Shown here: positions 36,160 through 44,492 of the stretch, one piece after another
Layout of the letters: each line of letters starts with the position of its first letter
Numbering within the stretch: position 1 is the first letter of the stretch
Program-made: the position numbers and the translations under genes
Assembly: GCA_028292435.1 (NCBI GenBank)
Contig: JAQGMI010000008.1
Coordinates: 1 to 64,000, forward strand
Length of the DNA: 64,000 nucleotides
Origin: Betaproteobacteria bacterium
GTDB taxonomy: Bacteria > Pseudomonadota > Gammaproteobacteria > Burkholderiales > SG8-41
Reading direction: 5' to 3'
The notes under the pieces: model-generated
Database searches by the model: none
Seen by the model: the letters and a program-made list of their open reading frames with translations, nothing else
What the model was told of the DNA's origin: nothing

Positions 36160-37218
36160 TTACTTTGGTGAAAACGGTAACTGTGACGTAAGCCCCGTCT
36201 CGTCGGCGATGCGCGCAAGGTCCGCCAGCGTATCCTCGGGCAATGCAAGTCCATCCCGCCGGTTGGCGATGTTGTTGTTCGCTTCCATTTCGCCGGGATA
36301 AAACACTTCGTCATAACCCTTCGCGAGCGGCACGGATTTGATTTCGGCGATGTACTGTTCCATGCGCGCATTGAAATCCGCCAGCGGCATGAATTTCGTG
36401 ATGTCGATCGCGATCATGAAGTGGCCGCAATTGCTTTTCTCATCAGTCTTGTACGGGCTGTGCACCTGCGAGAGGAACCCGCTGCCGGTCAGCACGCCCG
36501 ACAATACGTCGACCATCATTGCAATCGCATAACCCTTGTGCCCCGCCATTGGCAGGATGATGCCGTCGATCGCTGCCTGCGGGTCGGTCGTCGGCGCACC
36601 GTCTTTATCGATCGCCCACCCTTCGGGTATCGGTTGCCGCTTATTGCGCGCAAGATAAATCTTGCCGCGCGCGACCCCCGTGTTCGCCATGTCCATCAGA
36701 AACGGCGGATGTTTGCCCGCCGGTGTCGCGACCGACCACGGATTGGTACCGATAATTTTTTTGCGGCCGCCCCACGGCGCCATCGCCGGGCCGCCGTTGC
36801 TGGTCAGGAACATCGCGCAGCCTTCCTGCGTACCCATGCGCGTGTAATACATGCAGGTGCCGAAATGATTCGACATTTTCACGCCGACTGCGCCGAGTCC
36901 GTGAATCTTCGCGCGCTTGATCGCCTCGCGCGTCGCGAGCTCGGTGATGACATGGCCGACGCCGTCATGACCATCGATCACCGCAACCGCGCCCGCATCG
37001 ACGGTGAACTCCAGCTGGCTGACCGGTTTCATCACGCCGTTTTTAATGCGATCGAGATACCATCCAAGACGCAGCACACCGTGCGACTGGTGTCCCCACA
37101 AATCGGCTTGCACCAGGGTGTCGGCGACGAAATGCGCGTCGCGCCCGGGCATCCCGGCGCCAGCGTATACCGCCGTGGCGAAATCGAGCAGTTTGTCTGC
37201 GTTAACGCGTTCCGTCAT
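36160..37218 (-). CDS. Malate/L-lactate dehydrogenase-family (Ldh_2) oxidoreductase
   Basis: 352 residues of the YlbC/YiaK/MDH-LDH family, which uses NAD(P) on 2-hydroxy or 2-keto acids with a fold unrelated to classic LDH. The conserved histidines are in WGHQSHGVLRL and SNHFGTCMYY, with SNGGPAMAPWGG, GTNPWSVATP and GHKGYAIAMMVDVLSGVLTG. ATG at 37216-37218 is two bases after the Bug stop; a TTG at 37224 would overlap it. The substrate may be 2,3-diketogulonate-like or an aldonate product. Confidence 0.87.
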   Translation of the reverse strand: MTERVNADKLLDFATAVYAGAGMPGRDAHFVADTLVQADLWGHQSHGVLRLGWYLDRIKNGVMKPVSQLEFTVDAGAVAVIDGHDGVGHVITELATREAIKRAKIHGLGAVGVKMSNHFGTCMYYTRMGTQEGCAMFLTSNGGPAMAPWGGRKKIIGTNPWSVATPAGKHPPFLMDMANTGVARGKIYLARNKRQPIPEGWAIDKDGAPTTDPQAAIDGIILPMAGHKGYAIAMMVDVLSGVLTGSGFLSQVHSPYKTDEKSNCGHFMIAIDITKFMPLADFNARMEQYIAEIKSVPLAKGYDEVFYPGEMEANNNIANRRDGLALPEDTLADLARIADETGLTSQLPFSPK

Positions 37219-37220
37219 GA

Positions 37221-38186
37221 TCAATCCACCCGCAGGTTCAGCGATTTAATGACTTTGCCCCATTTTGACGCTTCGCTTCTGACGAATGCGTCGAGTTCCG
37301 CCGGCGTGCCGCCGACCGCTTCAGCGCTCATCAGGCGCAGACGCTCGCTGACGTCTGGCAGTTTGACGATGCGCGCGAGTTCCGCGTTCAGTTTCGCGAC
37401 GATTTCTTTTGGCGTACCTGCAGGCGCGTGGATCGCATACCAGGAGCTTGCGTCGTAATCCGGCAGCCCGCCTTCGGAAAACGTCGGCACGTCCGGCAGA
37501 TCCGGCCAGCGCCGCTTGCCCGTAATCGCAATGCCGCGCAATTTGCCGCCGCGGATGTGCGGCGTCACTGAGGCGGCGGTATCGATGATCATCGCAATCT
37601 GGCCGGACATCACGTCGATCAGCGCAGGCCCGCTGCCTTTATACGGCACGTGCACCATCTGGATGCCGGTTTTTTCAGTGAATACCGCGGCGGCCAGATG
37701 CGGCGGCGTGCCATTGCCACCTGATGCGTAACTCAATTTGCCGGGACTCGCTTTGGTCGCGGCAATAATGTCCTGCACCGTTTTGTACGGCAGGCTTGCG
37801 CTCACCGTCAGTATCATCGGCGTCGTCGCGAGCAAGGTGACCGCCGTGAAATCCTTAATCGGATCGTAGCCGGGATTTGAATAAAGCTGCGGCGCCATCG
37901 CATGCGTCGCCACCGACGACATCACGATGGTGTAACCGTCGCCGGCGGCACGCGCAGCGAGCGCGGTGCCGATCGTCGTGCCCGCGCCGGGGCGATTGTC
38001 GATGATGAGCTGCTGCCCCGTGCTCTCGGTGAATTTCGGCGCGAGCAAGCGCGATATCGCGTCGTTGCCGCCGCCGGGCGGATACGGCACGATCAAGCGC
38101 ACGGGTTTGGTTGGAAAGTCGGCAGCGCCGGCTGCGAATGCCAGTATGGCCAGCGTCGACATCGCGATTTTAATTGCAGGGTTCAT
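37221..38186 (-). CDS. Bug/TctC-family substrate-binding protein (copy 4)
   Basis: 321 residues, signal peptide ending AFAAGAADF. Ligand loop LIVPYPPGGGNDAISR, second motif IDNRPGAGTTIG, later HVPYKGSGPALIDVMSG. GAGGAG lies six bases before the ATG at 38184-38186. It stands between another Bug gene and the Ldh_2-family gene, with almost no gap to either, so it belongs to the long minus-strand transcription unit. Confidence 0.92.
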   Translation of the reverse strand: MNPAIKIAMSTLAILAFAAGAADFPTKPVRLIVPYPPGGGNDAISRLLAPKFTESTGQQLIIDNRPGAGTTIGTALAARAAGDGYTIVMSSVATHAMAPQLYSNPGYDPIKDFTAVTLLATTPMILTVSASLPYKTVQDIIAATKASPGKLSYASGGNGTPPHLAAAVFTEKTGIQMVHVPYKGSGPALIDVMSGQIAMIIDTAASVTPHIRGGKLRGIAITGKRRWPDLPDVPTFSEGGLPDYDASSWYAIHAPAGTPKEIVAKLNAELARIVKLPDVSERLRLMSAEAVGGTPAELDAFVRSEASKWGKVIKSLNLRVD

Positions 38187-38207
38187 CCGGTCTCCTCGAT
38201 CCTGTGC

Positions 38208-39158
38208 TTAGTCTATTTTGATGCCCGACGACTTGATGACTTTGCCATAGAGCGCGGCCTCCCGGCGGACGAAGGCGGCAAGCTGCTCGGCGCTGCCGCC
38301 GACGACTTCGGCGCCCTGCTCGGAAAAGCGCTCGCGGATATCCACACGCGCGAGCACAGTCGCGGTGTCGGCGTTGATCTTCGCGACGACTTCGCGCGGT
38401 GTTGCCGCCGGCGCAAACAAGCCGGTCCAGCCGGTTGCATCGAGTTCGGGATAGGTATCGGTGATGCTCGGCACATCGGGAAGAACCGCCGCGCGTTTCG
38501 CCGACGACACGGCCACCGCGCGCACCTTGCCGGTCCTGATGTGCTGCAAAACGCCGACGATGTTGGCGAACATCAGATCGACTTGTCCCGACATCACGTC
38601 GATCAGCGCGGGCGGCGCGCCCTTGTACGGCACGTGATTCATGCGGATGCCGCTCATCGTCTGCAGTGCTTCCATCGCCAGGTGTTGCAGGTTGCCGACG
38701 CCCGCCGATGCGTAAACCAGTTGTCCGGGCCGCGCCTTGGCGAGCCGCACGAGATCGCCGACGGTTTTTACGGGCAGCGAGGGATGCACGACCATCACCA
38801 TCGGCGACGCGGTCAACTGCAGCACCGGCGCAAAATCGCGCGGCACGTCGTAACCCAATTTCTTCTGCAGACCGGGATTGATGGTCATCGGCCCGGCATT
38901 GCCGAGCAATAACGTGTACCCATCGGGCGCGGCCTTCGCCACAAACTCCGCGCCGATGCTGCCGCCCGCGCCGGTTCGATTGTCGATGACGACAGACTGT
39001 CCCCATATTTCGGTGAGGCGATGGCCGACGACACGCATCACGTCGTCGAGCGGCCCGCCCGCTGAATACGGCACGACGACACGCACCGGCTTCGCGGGGT
39101 ACGTCTGCGCATGCGCGCCTGCTGACAACAGGCACAGCGCAAGCAATGCGTACTTCAT
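38208..39158 (-). CDS. Bug/TctC-family substrate-binding protein (copy 5)
   Basis: 316 residues with signal peptide MKYALLALCLLSAGAHAQ. The ligand loop VVVPYSAGGPLDDVMR differs from neighbours, having an extra acidic residue after the invariant Asp, while IDNRTGAGGSIG and HVPYKGAPPALIDVMSG are standard. It is immediately upstream, in transcription, of copy 4, a tandem pair that looks diverged rather than recent. Confidence 0.92.
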   Translation of the reverse strand: MKYALLALCLLSAGAHAQTYPAKPVRVVVPYSAGGPLDDVMRVVGHRLTEIWGQSVVIDNRTGAGGSIGAEFVAKAAPDGYTLLLGNAGPMTINPGLQKKLGYDVPRDFAPVLQLTASPMVMVVHPSLPVKTVGDLVRLAKARPGQLVYASAGVGNLQHLAMEALQTMSGIRMNHVPYKGAPPALIDVMSGQVDLMFANIVGVLQHIRTGKVRAVAVSSAKRAAVLPDVPSITDTYPELDATGWTGLFAPAATPREVVAKINADTATVLARVDIRERFSEQGAEVVGGSAEQLAAFVRREAALYGKVIKSSGIKID

Positions 39159-39168
39159 ATGGAAGTCT

Positions 39169-40362
39169 TCAAGTCGCGATGTTGAATTGCGAAGGCGGTG
39201 TCGCCTTCAGCACATCGGCGAGCCAGTCTGCGACGTAGTTCGAGCCGAACTGGCGGTTGTCGCCCTGGCAATGCTCCGCGCCGCCCTCTTCCTTGGTGAA
39301 CAGTTTGTATTTTTTCACTTTGGAGCCGACAGTGTTGTACAAAAGCTGGCCGGTTTCGAGCGGCGACAATGAATCAAGTTCGCCTTGCGTAATCAGAAAC
39401 GGACATTCGATTTTCTCGGCGACGCCGGCGAGCGTGTAGTCCTTGAGTTTTTCCATCGCGCTGTCCATGTCCGGCTTGCCCATGACCCACGGCAACTGGA
39501 AATGCGGCGCCGACAATTTAGTGCCGCCCGATTCCTGCACCTTGCGGCGTTCGACCCAGTTAGCGTGATAGTCGAAATGCGCGCCCCACGCCACGCCGGC
39601 GGCAAAGCGTTTTTCGAACGCGGCAGCGCGCGGCGCGTAATAGCCGCCCATGCTGAACGCCATGACCGCGACGCGTTTCGGATCGACGTCCGCTCTGCTC
39701 GCGACATAATCGTACGCTGCTGCAGCCGGCACCTCGTAATCGTAGCGGCTCGGGATGTTCTGCAAGCGCAGCGCTTCGCCCTGTCCCGGTCCGTCGATGG
39801 CGAGCGTGTGGATGCCGCGATTGGCGAGCTCGACGCCGCCGAAGAGAATCGACAATTCTTTCGCGCTGTCGAGGCCATCGAAGAAGCACACGGTCGGCGC
39901 CTTGCCCGCAACCGGCGATTTCATGAACCACGCCGGCAGCGTCGTGCCTTCGTATTTCACTTCGACGCGCTCGATGTTTGGATAACGGACTTTGATGCCG
40001 CGGCGGTAACAGCGCAGGCAGCTCTGATAAAGCTCCGTCTTCTTCGGTCCCGGCCGCACGAAGCGCTCGCCGATGAAGTAATACACCGCCGAGCGCAGAT
40101 AATGCGACGCCGCGGTGAACGCATGGTTTTCCGCGGTTGCGTCGTCGCCCATTTTTTCGATGCGCTGCGCCTCCCGCTCCCACTCGACGCCCCACGCTTC
40201 GTTGTCACCGATTTTGCTCTTCAGGCGCTGGCCGACGCGATCGACTTCACTCATCGCACTGCCGCCCCACCTTGCCATCTCGATTGCGATCATCATGCCC
40301 TGCGACCACATGAAATTCTCGGGGAAGTATTGAAACCAGTAACGCTGTGTGCCTTCTGACAT
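39169..40362 (-). CDS. Alpha/beta hydrolase with N-terminal helical domain
   Basis: 397 residues. About 120 residues of N-terminal helices (FMWSQGMMIAIEMARWGGS) precede an alpha/beta hydrolase core with oxyanion region VCFFDGLDSAKE, the nucleophile elbow AFSMGGYYAPR (GxSxG relaxed to FSMGG), a later acid near QGELDSLSP and His in GGAEHCQGD. The layout resembles 2,6-dihydroxypseudooxynicotine hydrolase and FrsA-like C-C bond hydrolases. I chose the ATG at 40360-40362; the frame upstream runs into a 9-bp tandem repeat. Substrate unknown. Confidence 0.78.
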   Translation of the reverse strand: MSEGTQRYWFQYFPENFMWSQGMMIAIEMARWGGSAMSEVDRVGQRLKSKIGDNEAWGVEWEREAQRIEKMGDDATAENHAFTAASHYLRSAVYYFIGERFVRPGPKKTELYQSCLRCYRRGIKVRYPNIERVEVKYEGTTLPAWFMKSPVAGKAPTVCFFDGLDSAKELSILFGGVELANRGIHTLAIDGPGQGEALRLQNIPSRYDYEVPAAAAYDYVASRADVDPKRVAVMAFSMGGYYAPRAAAFEKRFAAGVAWGAHFDYHANWVERRKVQESGGTKLSAPHFQLPWVMGKPDMDSAMEKLKDYTLAGVAEKIECPFLITQGELDSLSPLETGQLLYNTVGSKVKKYKLFTKEEGGAEHCQGDNRQFGSNYVADWLADVLKATPPSQFNIAT

Positions 40363-40417
40363 TTTTTCTCGCTCCATTAAATTATGAGAAACACAAAGAC
40401 AAGAAAGACTTGTTCTT

Positions 40418-40462
40418 CCTTTGCGTCCTTTGCGTCCTTCGCGTCCTTCGCGTCCTTGGCGG
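40418..40462. repeat. Five tandem 9-bp units (CCTTTGCGT-like)
   Basis: CCTTTGCGT twice, CCTTCGCGT twice, then CCTTGGCGG, in exact 9-base phase. The array lies between the Bug copy 6 stop and the hydrolase start on the minus strand, where the open frame would read a Gly-Arg-Lys-Gly-Arg-type repeat. Similar phrases recur between genes of many environmental bacteria. Confidence 0.75.
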
Positions 40463-40468
40463 CAATGC

Positions 40469-41446
40469 TTACTCGATTTTAAGGTTGATCCGATGCGCGA
40501 GCTTTTTGTATTTGTCGATATCCGCAACCAGGAACTGCCTGAACTCTTCGGGCGACAAGCCCGTCGGCTCGGCGCCGAGGTTGTTGATCTTCTCGCGCAC
40601 GTCCGGCTCCTTGAGCGCTTTCAACACTTCGCCGAGCACGCGGTCGGTGTTTTGTTTCGGCGACTTCGCCGGCGCATAAAGTCCGTACCAGCCGCCGATC
40701 TGCGCGCCGTGAATGTTGAGCTCGTCGAGCGTCGGCAAGTCCGGTAGCACGGTCGCGCGTTTCTGCCCCATCTGCGCGATGCCGCGCAGCCGGCCCTGCT
40801 GAATCGGCGGCGCCATCGACAGAGGGCTCGCGAACATCATGTCGATATGCCCGCCCAGCAAATCGGTCAGCGCGGGCGCGGCGCCTTTATAGGGCACATG
40901 CGTAATGCTGGTGCCGGTTGCTGCTTTGAATAACTCGCCGGCGAGATGCAACGTGTTGCCGTTGCCCGCCGAACCGAATGTGAGCTGGCCCGGCTTCGCT
41001 TTAGCCAACGCGACGAGTTCCTGCACGTTCTTCGCCGGTAATGCCGGATACACGCCGATGACCATACCCGCGGACTCGCCGATCTGCGTCAGCGCGACAA
41101 AATCCTTGAGCGTGTCGTACGGCAGTTTTGAATTGAGCGCCGCGTTGGTCGTATGCGAACCCGTCGTAATCAGATACGTGTAACCGTCGGGTGCACTCTT
41201 GGCGACCAACTCGCTGCCGATGATGCTGTTCGCACCGGGCCGGTTGTCGATGACGACCTGCTGCTTCAACGCGTCGCCGATCCGCTGCCCAATCAAACGA
41301 CCGACCGCATCCGGCGGACCGCCGGCCGGCCACGGCACGACGAAACGAATCGGGCGGCTTGGAAAGTCTTGCGCATACGCCGAACCCGCCGTCAGCGCGA
41401 GCGCAGCAATCGTCAGGGCGCACCCGGCGCTACGCGCAAGCGTCAC
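40469..41446 (-). CDS. Bug/TctC-family substrate-binding protein (copy 6)
   Basis: 325 residues from GTG at 41444-41446, with GAGG eight bases upstream; the frame to 41563 is a spurious extension over the next gene. Signal peptide ends LTAGSAYAQ. Ligand loop FVVPWPAGGPPDAVGR, with Trp in place of the usual Tyr/Phe; second motif IDNRPGANSIIG. It follows the cyclase-family gene in the transcription order and precedes the 9-bp repeat array. Confidence 0.92.
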   Translation of the reverse strand: MTLARSAGCALTIAALALTAGSAYAQDFPSRPIRFVVPWPAGGPPDAVGRLIGQRIGDALKQQVVIDNRPGANSIIGSELVAKSAPDGYTYLITTGSHTTNAALNSKLPYDTLKDFVALTQIGESAGMVIGVYPALPAKNVQELVALAKAKPGQLTFGSAGNGNTLHLAGELFKAATGTSITHVPYKGAAPALTDLLGGHIDMMFASPLSMAPPIQQGRLRGIAQMGQKRATVLPDLPTLDELNIHGAQIGGWYGLYAPAKSPKQNTDRVLGEVLKALKEPDVREKINNLGAEPTGLSPEEFRQFLVADIDKYKKLAHRINLKIE

Positions 41447-41463
41447 TGCTTGATCCTCGAACC

Positions 41464-42471
41464 TTACTTGATCACGTACGGATTCACCGGCGAACCGACA
41501 GCGCCCGTGATCGGCAATGCGGGTGCGACGAACATGAATTCGTACCGCTTGTCCGCCGCGCAATCGACGGCGAGCGCACCAAGATCGAAAATTTCACCGA
41601 CCGTGAGACCCATGATCGGAATCGCAATCCAGTGCCACGGCTGATTGGTGTCTTCGGTTTCGTTCGGCCGCACTTCCGCGCCCCAGGTGTCGGTCACGAT
41701 AGCGGCGACTTCTTTTTTGTGCAGCCAGTCGAGCGTTTCGAACGCAAGGCCCGGCGCATCGCCGCCCGAATAACCGTCCCAGTTCTTGTCGGCGAACTTG
41801 CGCTCGACGTGACCCGTGCGCACCAGCAGGAAATCGCCCTGCTTCACTTCGACCTTGTGATGCTTCGCGGTGAAATCAAGCAGTTCATTGGTGATCGCAA
41901 AACCGTCGGGCAGCCACTTCCTGCCGAGCGCGCGCGGCACGTCGAGCAGCACGCCGCGGCCGACCATCTTCTCCTTCGTCTTTTCAATGCCGCCTTTGAG
42001 CGCGCCGGCGGACGTCACGGTGCGGCAGTCATAACCGTTCCACATGTAATCGTAGTACATGATGTGGCCGAGGCCGTCCCACTGCGTGCCGCACTGCAGC
42101 GGCATGATGATGATGTCGTCGGTGCCGCGGATCTTGCGATGATCGAGCACGCCCGAGTATGCGTCGGTGCCGGTGCGCGTCATCAAATGGATCGGGTTGA
42201 AGCGGCCGAGTGCCGGATACTTGGTCTTGCCGCCCTGCGGTCCTGTCTGGTCGAAGTTCAGCGCGAGCGAGATCACTTTGCCCCTGGTTACGAGCTGTGC
42301 GGCCTCGACGATCTTGTCGGGTGTCACGAAATTGAGCGTGCCGATTTCATCGTTCTTGCCCCAGCGACCCCAGTTCTTGAGACGCTTGGCCGCTGCATGA
42401 ATGTCTTTGCGCGTGAGCCTGCGGTGCTTTTTCTCGATCGTGTTTTTAACTTTCGGTACGCGTGCTGCCAT
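41464..42471 (-). CDS. Cyclase/kynurenine-formamidase-family metal hydrolase
   Basis: 335 residues of the cyclase family (PF04199-like). The region that normally carries the HxGTHxDxPxH metal site reads QCGTQWDGLGHI, so the first two histidines are replaced while Asp and the last His remain. Other parts are LNFVTPDKIVEAAQLVTRGKVISL, GVLLDVPRAL and GDFLLVRTGH. Members hydrolyse amides, lactones or cyclic esters. It appears to be first in the long minus-strand unit; upstream is a 194-base gap ending in the terminator of the FecR-domain gene. Confidence 0.82.
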   Translation of the reverse strand: MAARVPKVKNTIEKKHRRLTRKDIHAAAKRLKNWGRWGKNDEIGTLNFVTPDKIVEAAQLVTRGKVISLALNFDQTGPQGGKTKYPALGRFNPIHLMTRTGTDAYSGVLDHRKIRGTDDIIIMPLQCGTQWDGLGHIMYYDYMWNGYDCRTVTSAGALKGGIEKTKEKMVGRGVLLDVPRALGRKWLPDGFAITNELLDFTAKHHKVEVKQGDFLLVRTGHVERKFADKNWDGYSGGDAPGLAFETLDWLHKKEVAAIVTDTWGAEVRPNETEDTNQPWHWIAIPIMGLTVGEIFDLGALAVDCAADKRYEFMFVAPALPITGAVGSPVNPYVIK

Positions 42472-42614
42472 GATGCCCCCTCTACCATTCGAATTTTTTG
42501 GAAATGCGGGCCGCGAAGCTGCTTCGGGCGAAGACGAATATTACTCGATTATGCGATGCGCAGACCGGCACGGCTCGCCACCAGCCACGCTGTCATTGCT
42601 GCACCCGTAATCCG

Positions 42615-42647
42615 TACAAAAAAATCCCCGCATCGAGCGGGGATTTA
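42615..42647 (-). terminator. Intrinsic terminator of the FecR-domain gene
   Basis: A 10-bp perfect stem AAATCCCCGC / GCGGGGATTT with loop ATCGA (42622-42646). Read on the minus strand it is followed by seven T, a good rho-independent terminator 20 bases after the stop at 42666. Confidence 0.85.
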
Positions 42648-42665
42648 TTCAGCAGTCGGGTTGAA

Positions 42666-43370
42666 TCAGCGCACGTCGCATCGGCCGCCCGCATCCTGGC
42701 GCAATATCGCGAACGGCAGTTCCTCCAGATTCAATCCCGGATCGCCGGACAGCAGCACCGGCATGCTGCGCGCATCGCGCACGAAGCCGAAGCGCGTTTC
42801 CCCGATCACGATCTCGCCCGTGTCGTTCTGGAGCACGTAGCTTCCCGTGTAAGTGGCGTGATAGACACCGCGCTCCATCTTGCCGCTCGTGCTCGTGACG
42901 CCGGCGCAGCCATCGGTGCAGTCGAGCGTGTCGCCCGTCGAGCCGCGAATGCCGATGGTCGCCACTTGCGTGCCGATCTTGTATGCGTTCATGTTGCCGC
43001 GCTTGCCGATGAGCCCGGTTGCCGTGCGCATGCCGCCTTTGAGCAGGCGAAAGAACGCATTGTCCTCGTTGGGTTTCTCTTTATCGTACTGATAGGTTTC
43101 GACCTTCATGCGCGTATTCGGTCGCATCGTCATCGTGCTGCCGTCGCTGAACCCGAGCTGGCCGTAGCTGTCTGCCTGCGTGGTGAGCGTATCGCCGACG
43201 TTGATTTCAGAACCGCGGCCGAGAATGCGGATAGCGCCGTCAGGCCGTTGCGCGGAAAGCGTGCCGCTCAAATGCACGACCTGGCCCGCACCATCCGCGA
43301 ATGCCGGCGCGCACACTGACGCGAGCACGGCGAAAACTGCGGTCGACCACCACTTCGTAAGGTTTGCCAT
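42666..43370 (-). CDS. FecR-domain periplasmic protein
   Basis: 234 residues with a signal peptide (FAVLASVCAPAFA). The central part has the FecR-like beta pattern: GQVVHLSGTLSAQRPDGAIRILGRGSEI, GDTLTTQADSYGQLGFSDGSTMTMRPNT, then GKRGNMNAYKIGTQVATIGIRGS, the usual end of the domain. A DCTDGC pair could form a disulphide. This is the stand-alone secreted type, not an anti-sigma factor with a membrane helix. GGGAGG precedes the second of two adjacent ATGs. Three 13-bp repeats lie directly upstream. Confidence 0.8.
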   Translation of the reverse strand: MANLTKWWSTAVFAVLASVCAPAFADGAGQVVHLSGTLSAQRPDGAIRILGRGSEINVGDTLTTQADSYGQLGFSDGSTMTMRPNTRMKVETYQYDKEKPNEDNAFFRLLKGGMRTATGLIGKRGNMNAYKIGTQVATIGIRGSTGDTLDCTDGCAGVTSTSGKMERGVYHATYTGSYVLQNDTGEIVIGETRFGFVRDARSMPVLLSGDPGLNLEELPFAILRQDAGGRCDVR

Positions 43371-43388
43371 CATGAACCTCCCTTTGAC

Positions 43389-43426
43389 ACGCTCAATTCA
43401 GACGCTCAATTCACATACTCAATTTA
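43389..43426. repeat. Three direct repeats at 13-bp spacing upstream of the FecR-domain gene
   Basis: ACGCTCAATTCA at 43389-43400 and 43402-43413 are identical; ATACTCAATTTA at 43415-43426 is a third, less perfect copy. Starts are exactly 13 bases apart. They lie about 20-55 bases ahead of the minus-strand ATG, where an activator or operator site would be, though they may simply be a small repeat array. Confidence 0.7.
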
Positions 43427-43493
43427 CGCAGCACTCACGCGGCGGCGAAGGCAAAAAATCACGCCGCCGGTTGCCAACCGAAACTCATGAAAC

Positions 43494-44462
43494 CTATTCG
43501 GGTTTGATTCCGGCGGCCTTGATGACCTTGCCCCACTTCGCGATCTCCGATTTGATATAAGCGCCGAATTCGGCAGGCGTGCTGCCGACTGGTTCAAAAC
43601 CCTGACTCAGCAGCCGCTCGCGCGTTTCGGCAACGCCGAGGATCTTGACGATTTCGTCATGCAGTGAAGTGACGATCGGCCGCGGCGTTTTCGCCGGTGC
43701 GAGCACACCGTACCAAGTCGACGCGTCATAGCCTTTGAGCGTTTCGCCGATCGTCGGCAGTTCGGGCAGGGCCTGCGAGCGCTTCACGCTGGTTACCGCA
43801 ATCGCACGCAAGCGGCCAGACTTCACGTGCGGCATCGCGGCGGGCATGGTCGCGAACATGATCTGCACCTGCCCGCCGAGCAGATCGGTTAGCGCCGGAC
43901 CGCCGCCTTTATACGGTATGTGCACCGTCTTTACGCCCGCCAGATTGTCGAACAGTTCACCCGCGAGATGCGACGAACTCCCGAGACCCGCCGACGGATA
44001 GTTGAGCGTCGAGGGCTTCGCTTTGGCGAGCGCAATCAGTTCGGGCACGGTCTTCGCCGGAAACGACGGCTGGACGACGAGAATGTTCGGTGTCGATGCG
44101 ACCAGACTCACCGGCTCGAAATCCTTGACCGGATCGTAGCCGAGCTTCGCATACAGGCTCACATTGATCGCATTGGGCGCGACGTTGCCCATCACGATCG
44201 TATAACCATCGGGCGGCGACTTCGCCGCTATTTCGCTGCCGATGCTGCCCGCAGCGCCGCCGCGATTGTCGATGACGACCGTCTGGCCAAAGTTTTCAGA
44301 CAACTTCTGCGCGACCATGCGGCCGACGATGTCCGTGCCGCCGCCCGGCGGATACGCGACGATCATGCGAACCGGTTTAGTTGGATACGTTTGCGCGCTG
44401 GCGCCCGTCAAAATGAAAGCAGACACCGCGCAACATAAAGCCGCTTGAAATTTATTTCTCAA
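43494..44462 (-). CDS. Bug/TctC-family substrate-binding protein (copy 7)
   Basis: 322 residues. No ATG fits; the TTG at 44460-44462 gives a standard signal peptide (FQAALCCAVSAFILTGASAQ) and has GAGGAG six bases upstream, so it is the likely start. That Shine-Dalgarno and start codon are both part of a 7-bp repeat array. Ligand loop MIVAYPPGGGTDIVGR, second motif IDNRGGAAGSIG. It follows a Gfo/Idh/MocA gene, as copy 3 does. Confidence 0.9.
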   Translation of the reverse strand: MRNKFQAALCCAVSAFILTGASAQTYPTKPVRMIVAYPPGGGTDIVGRMVAQKLSENFGQTVVIDNRGGAAGSIGSEIAAKSPPDGYTIVMGNVAPNAINVSLYAKLGYDPVKDFEPVSLVASTPNILVVQPSFPAKTVPELIALAKAKPSTLNYPSAGLGSSSHLAGELFDNLAGVKTVHIPYKGGGPALTDLLGGQVQIMFATMPAAMPHVKSGRLRAIAVTSVKRSQALPELPTIGETLKGYDASTWYGVLAPAKTPRPIVTSLHDEIVKILGVAETRERLLSQGFEPVGSTPAEFGAYIKSEIAKWGKVIKAAGIKPE

Positions 44463-44492
44463 TCCACACTCCTCACTCCTCAATCCTGCCTC
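44458..44492. repeat. Five tandem 7-bp units (CTCAATC-like) bridging two genes
   Basis: CTCAATC, CACACTC, CTCACTC, CTCAATC and CTGCCTC run in exact 7-base phase. On the minus strand this reads GATTGAG-type units. The array touches the stop codon of the Gfo/Idh gene on one side and the TTG start of Bug copy 7 on the other. The same family occurs at 15394-15421. Confidence 0.65.

Noticed and set aside
40418..40462. CRISPR array
   Set aside because: Units are only 9 bases with no spacers, and no cas gene is in the window; the same holds for the 7-bp and 13-bp arrays.
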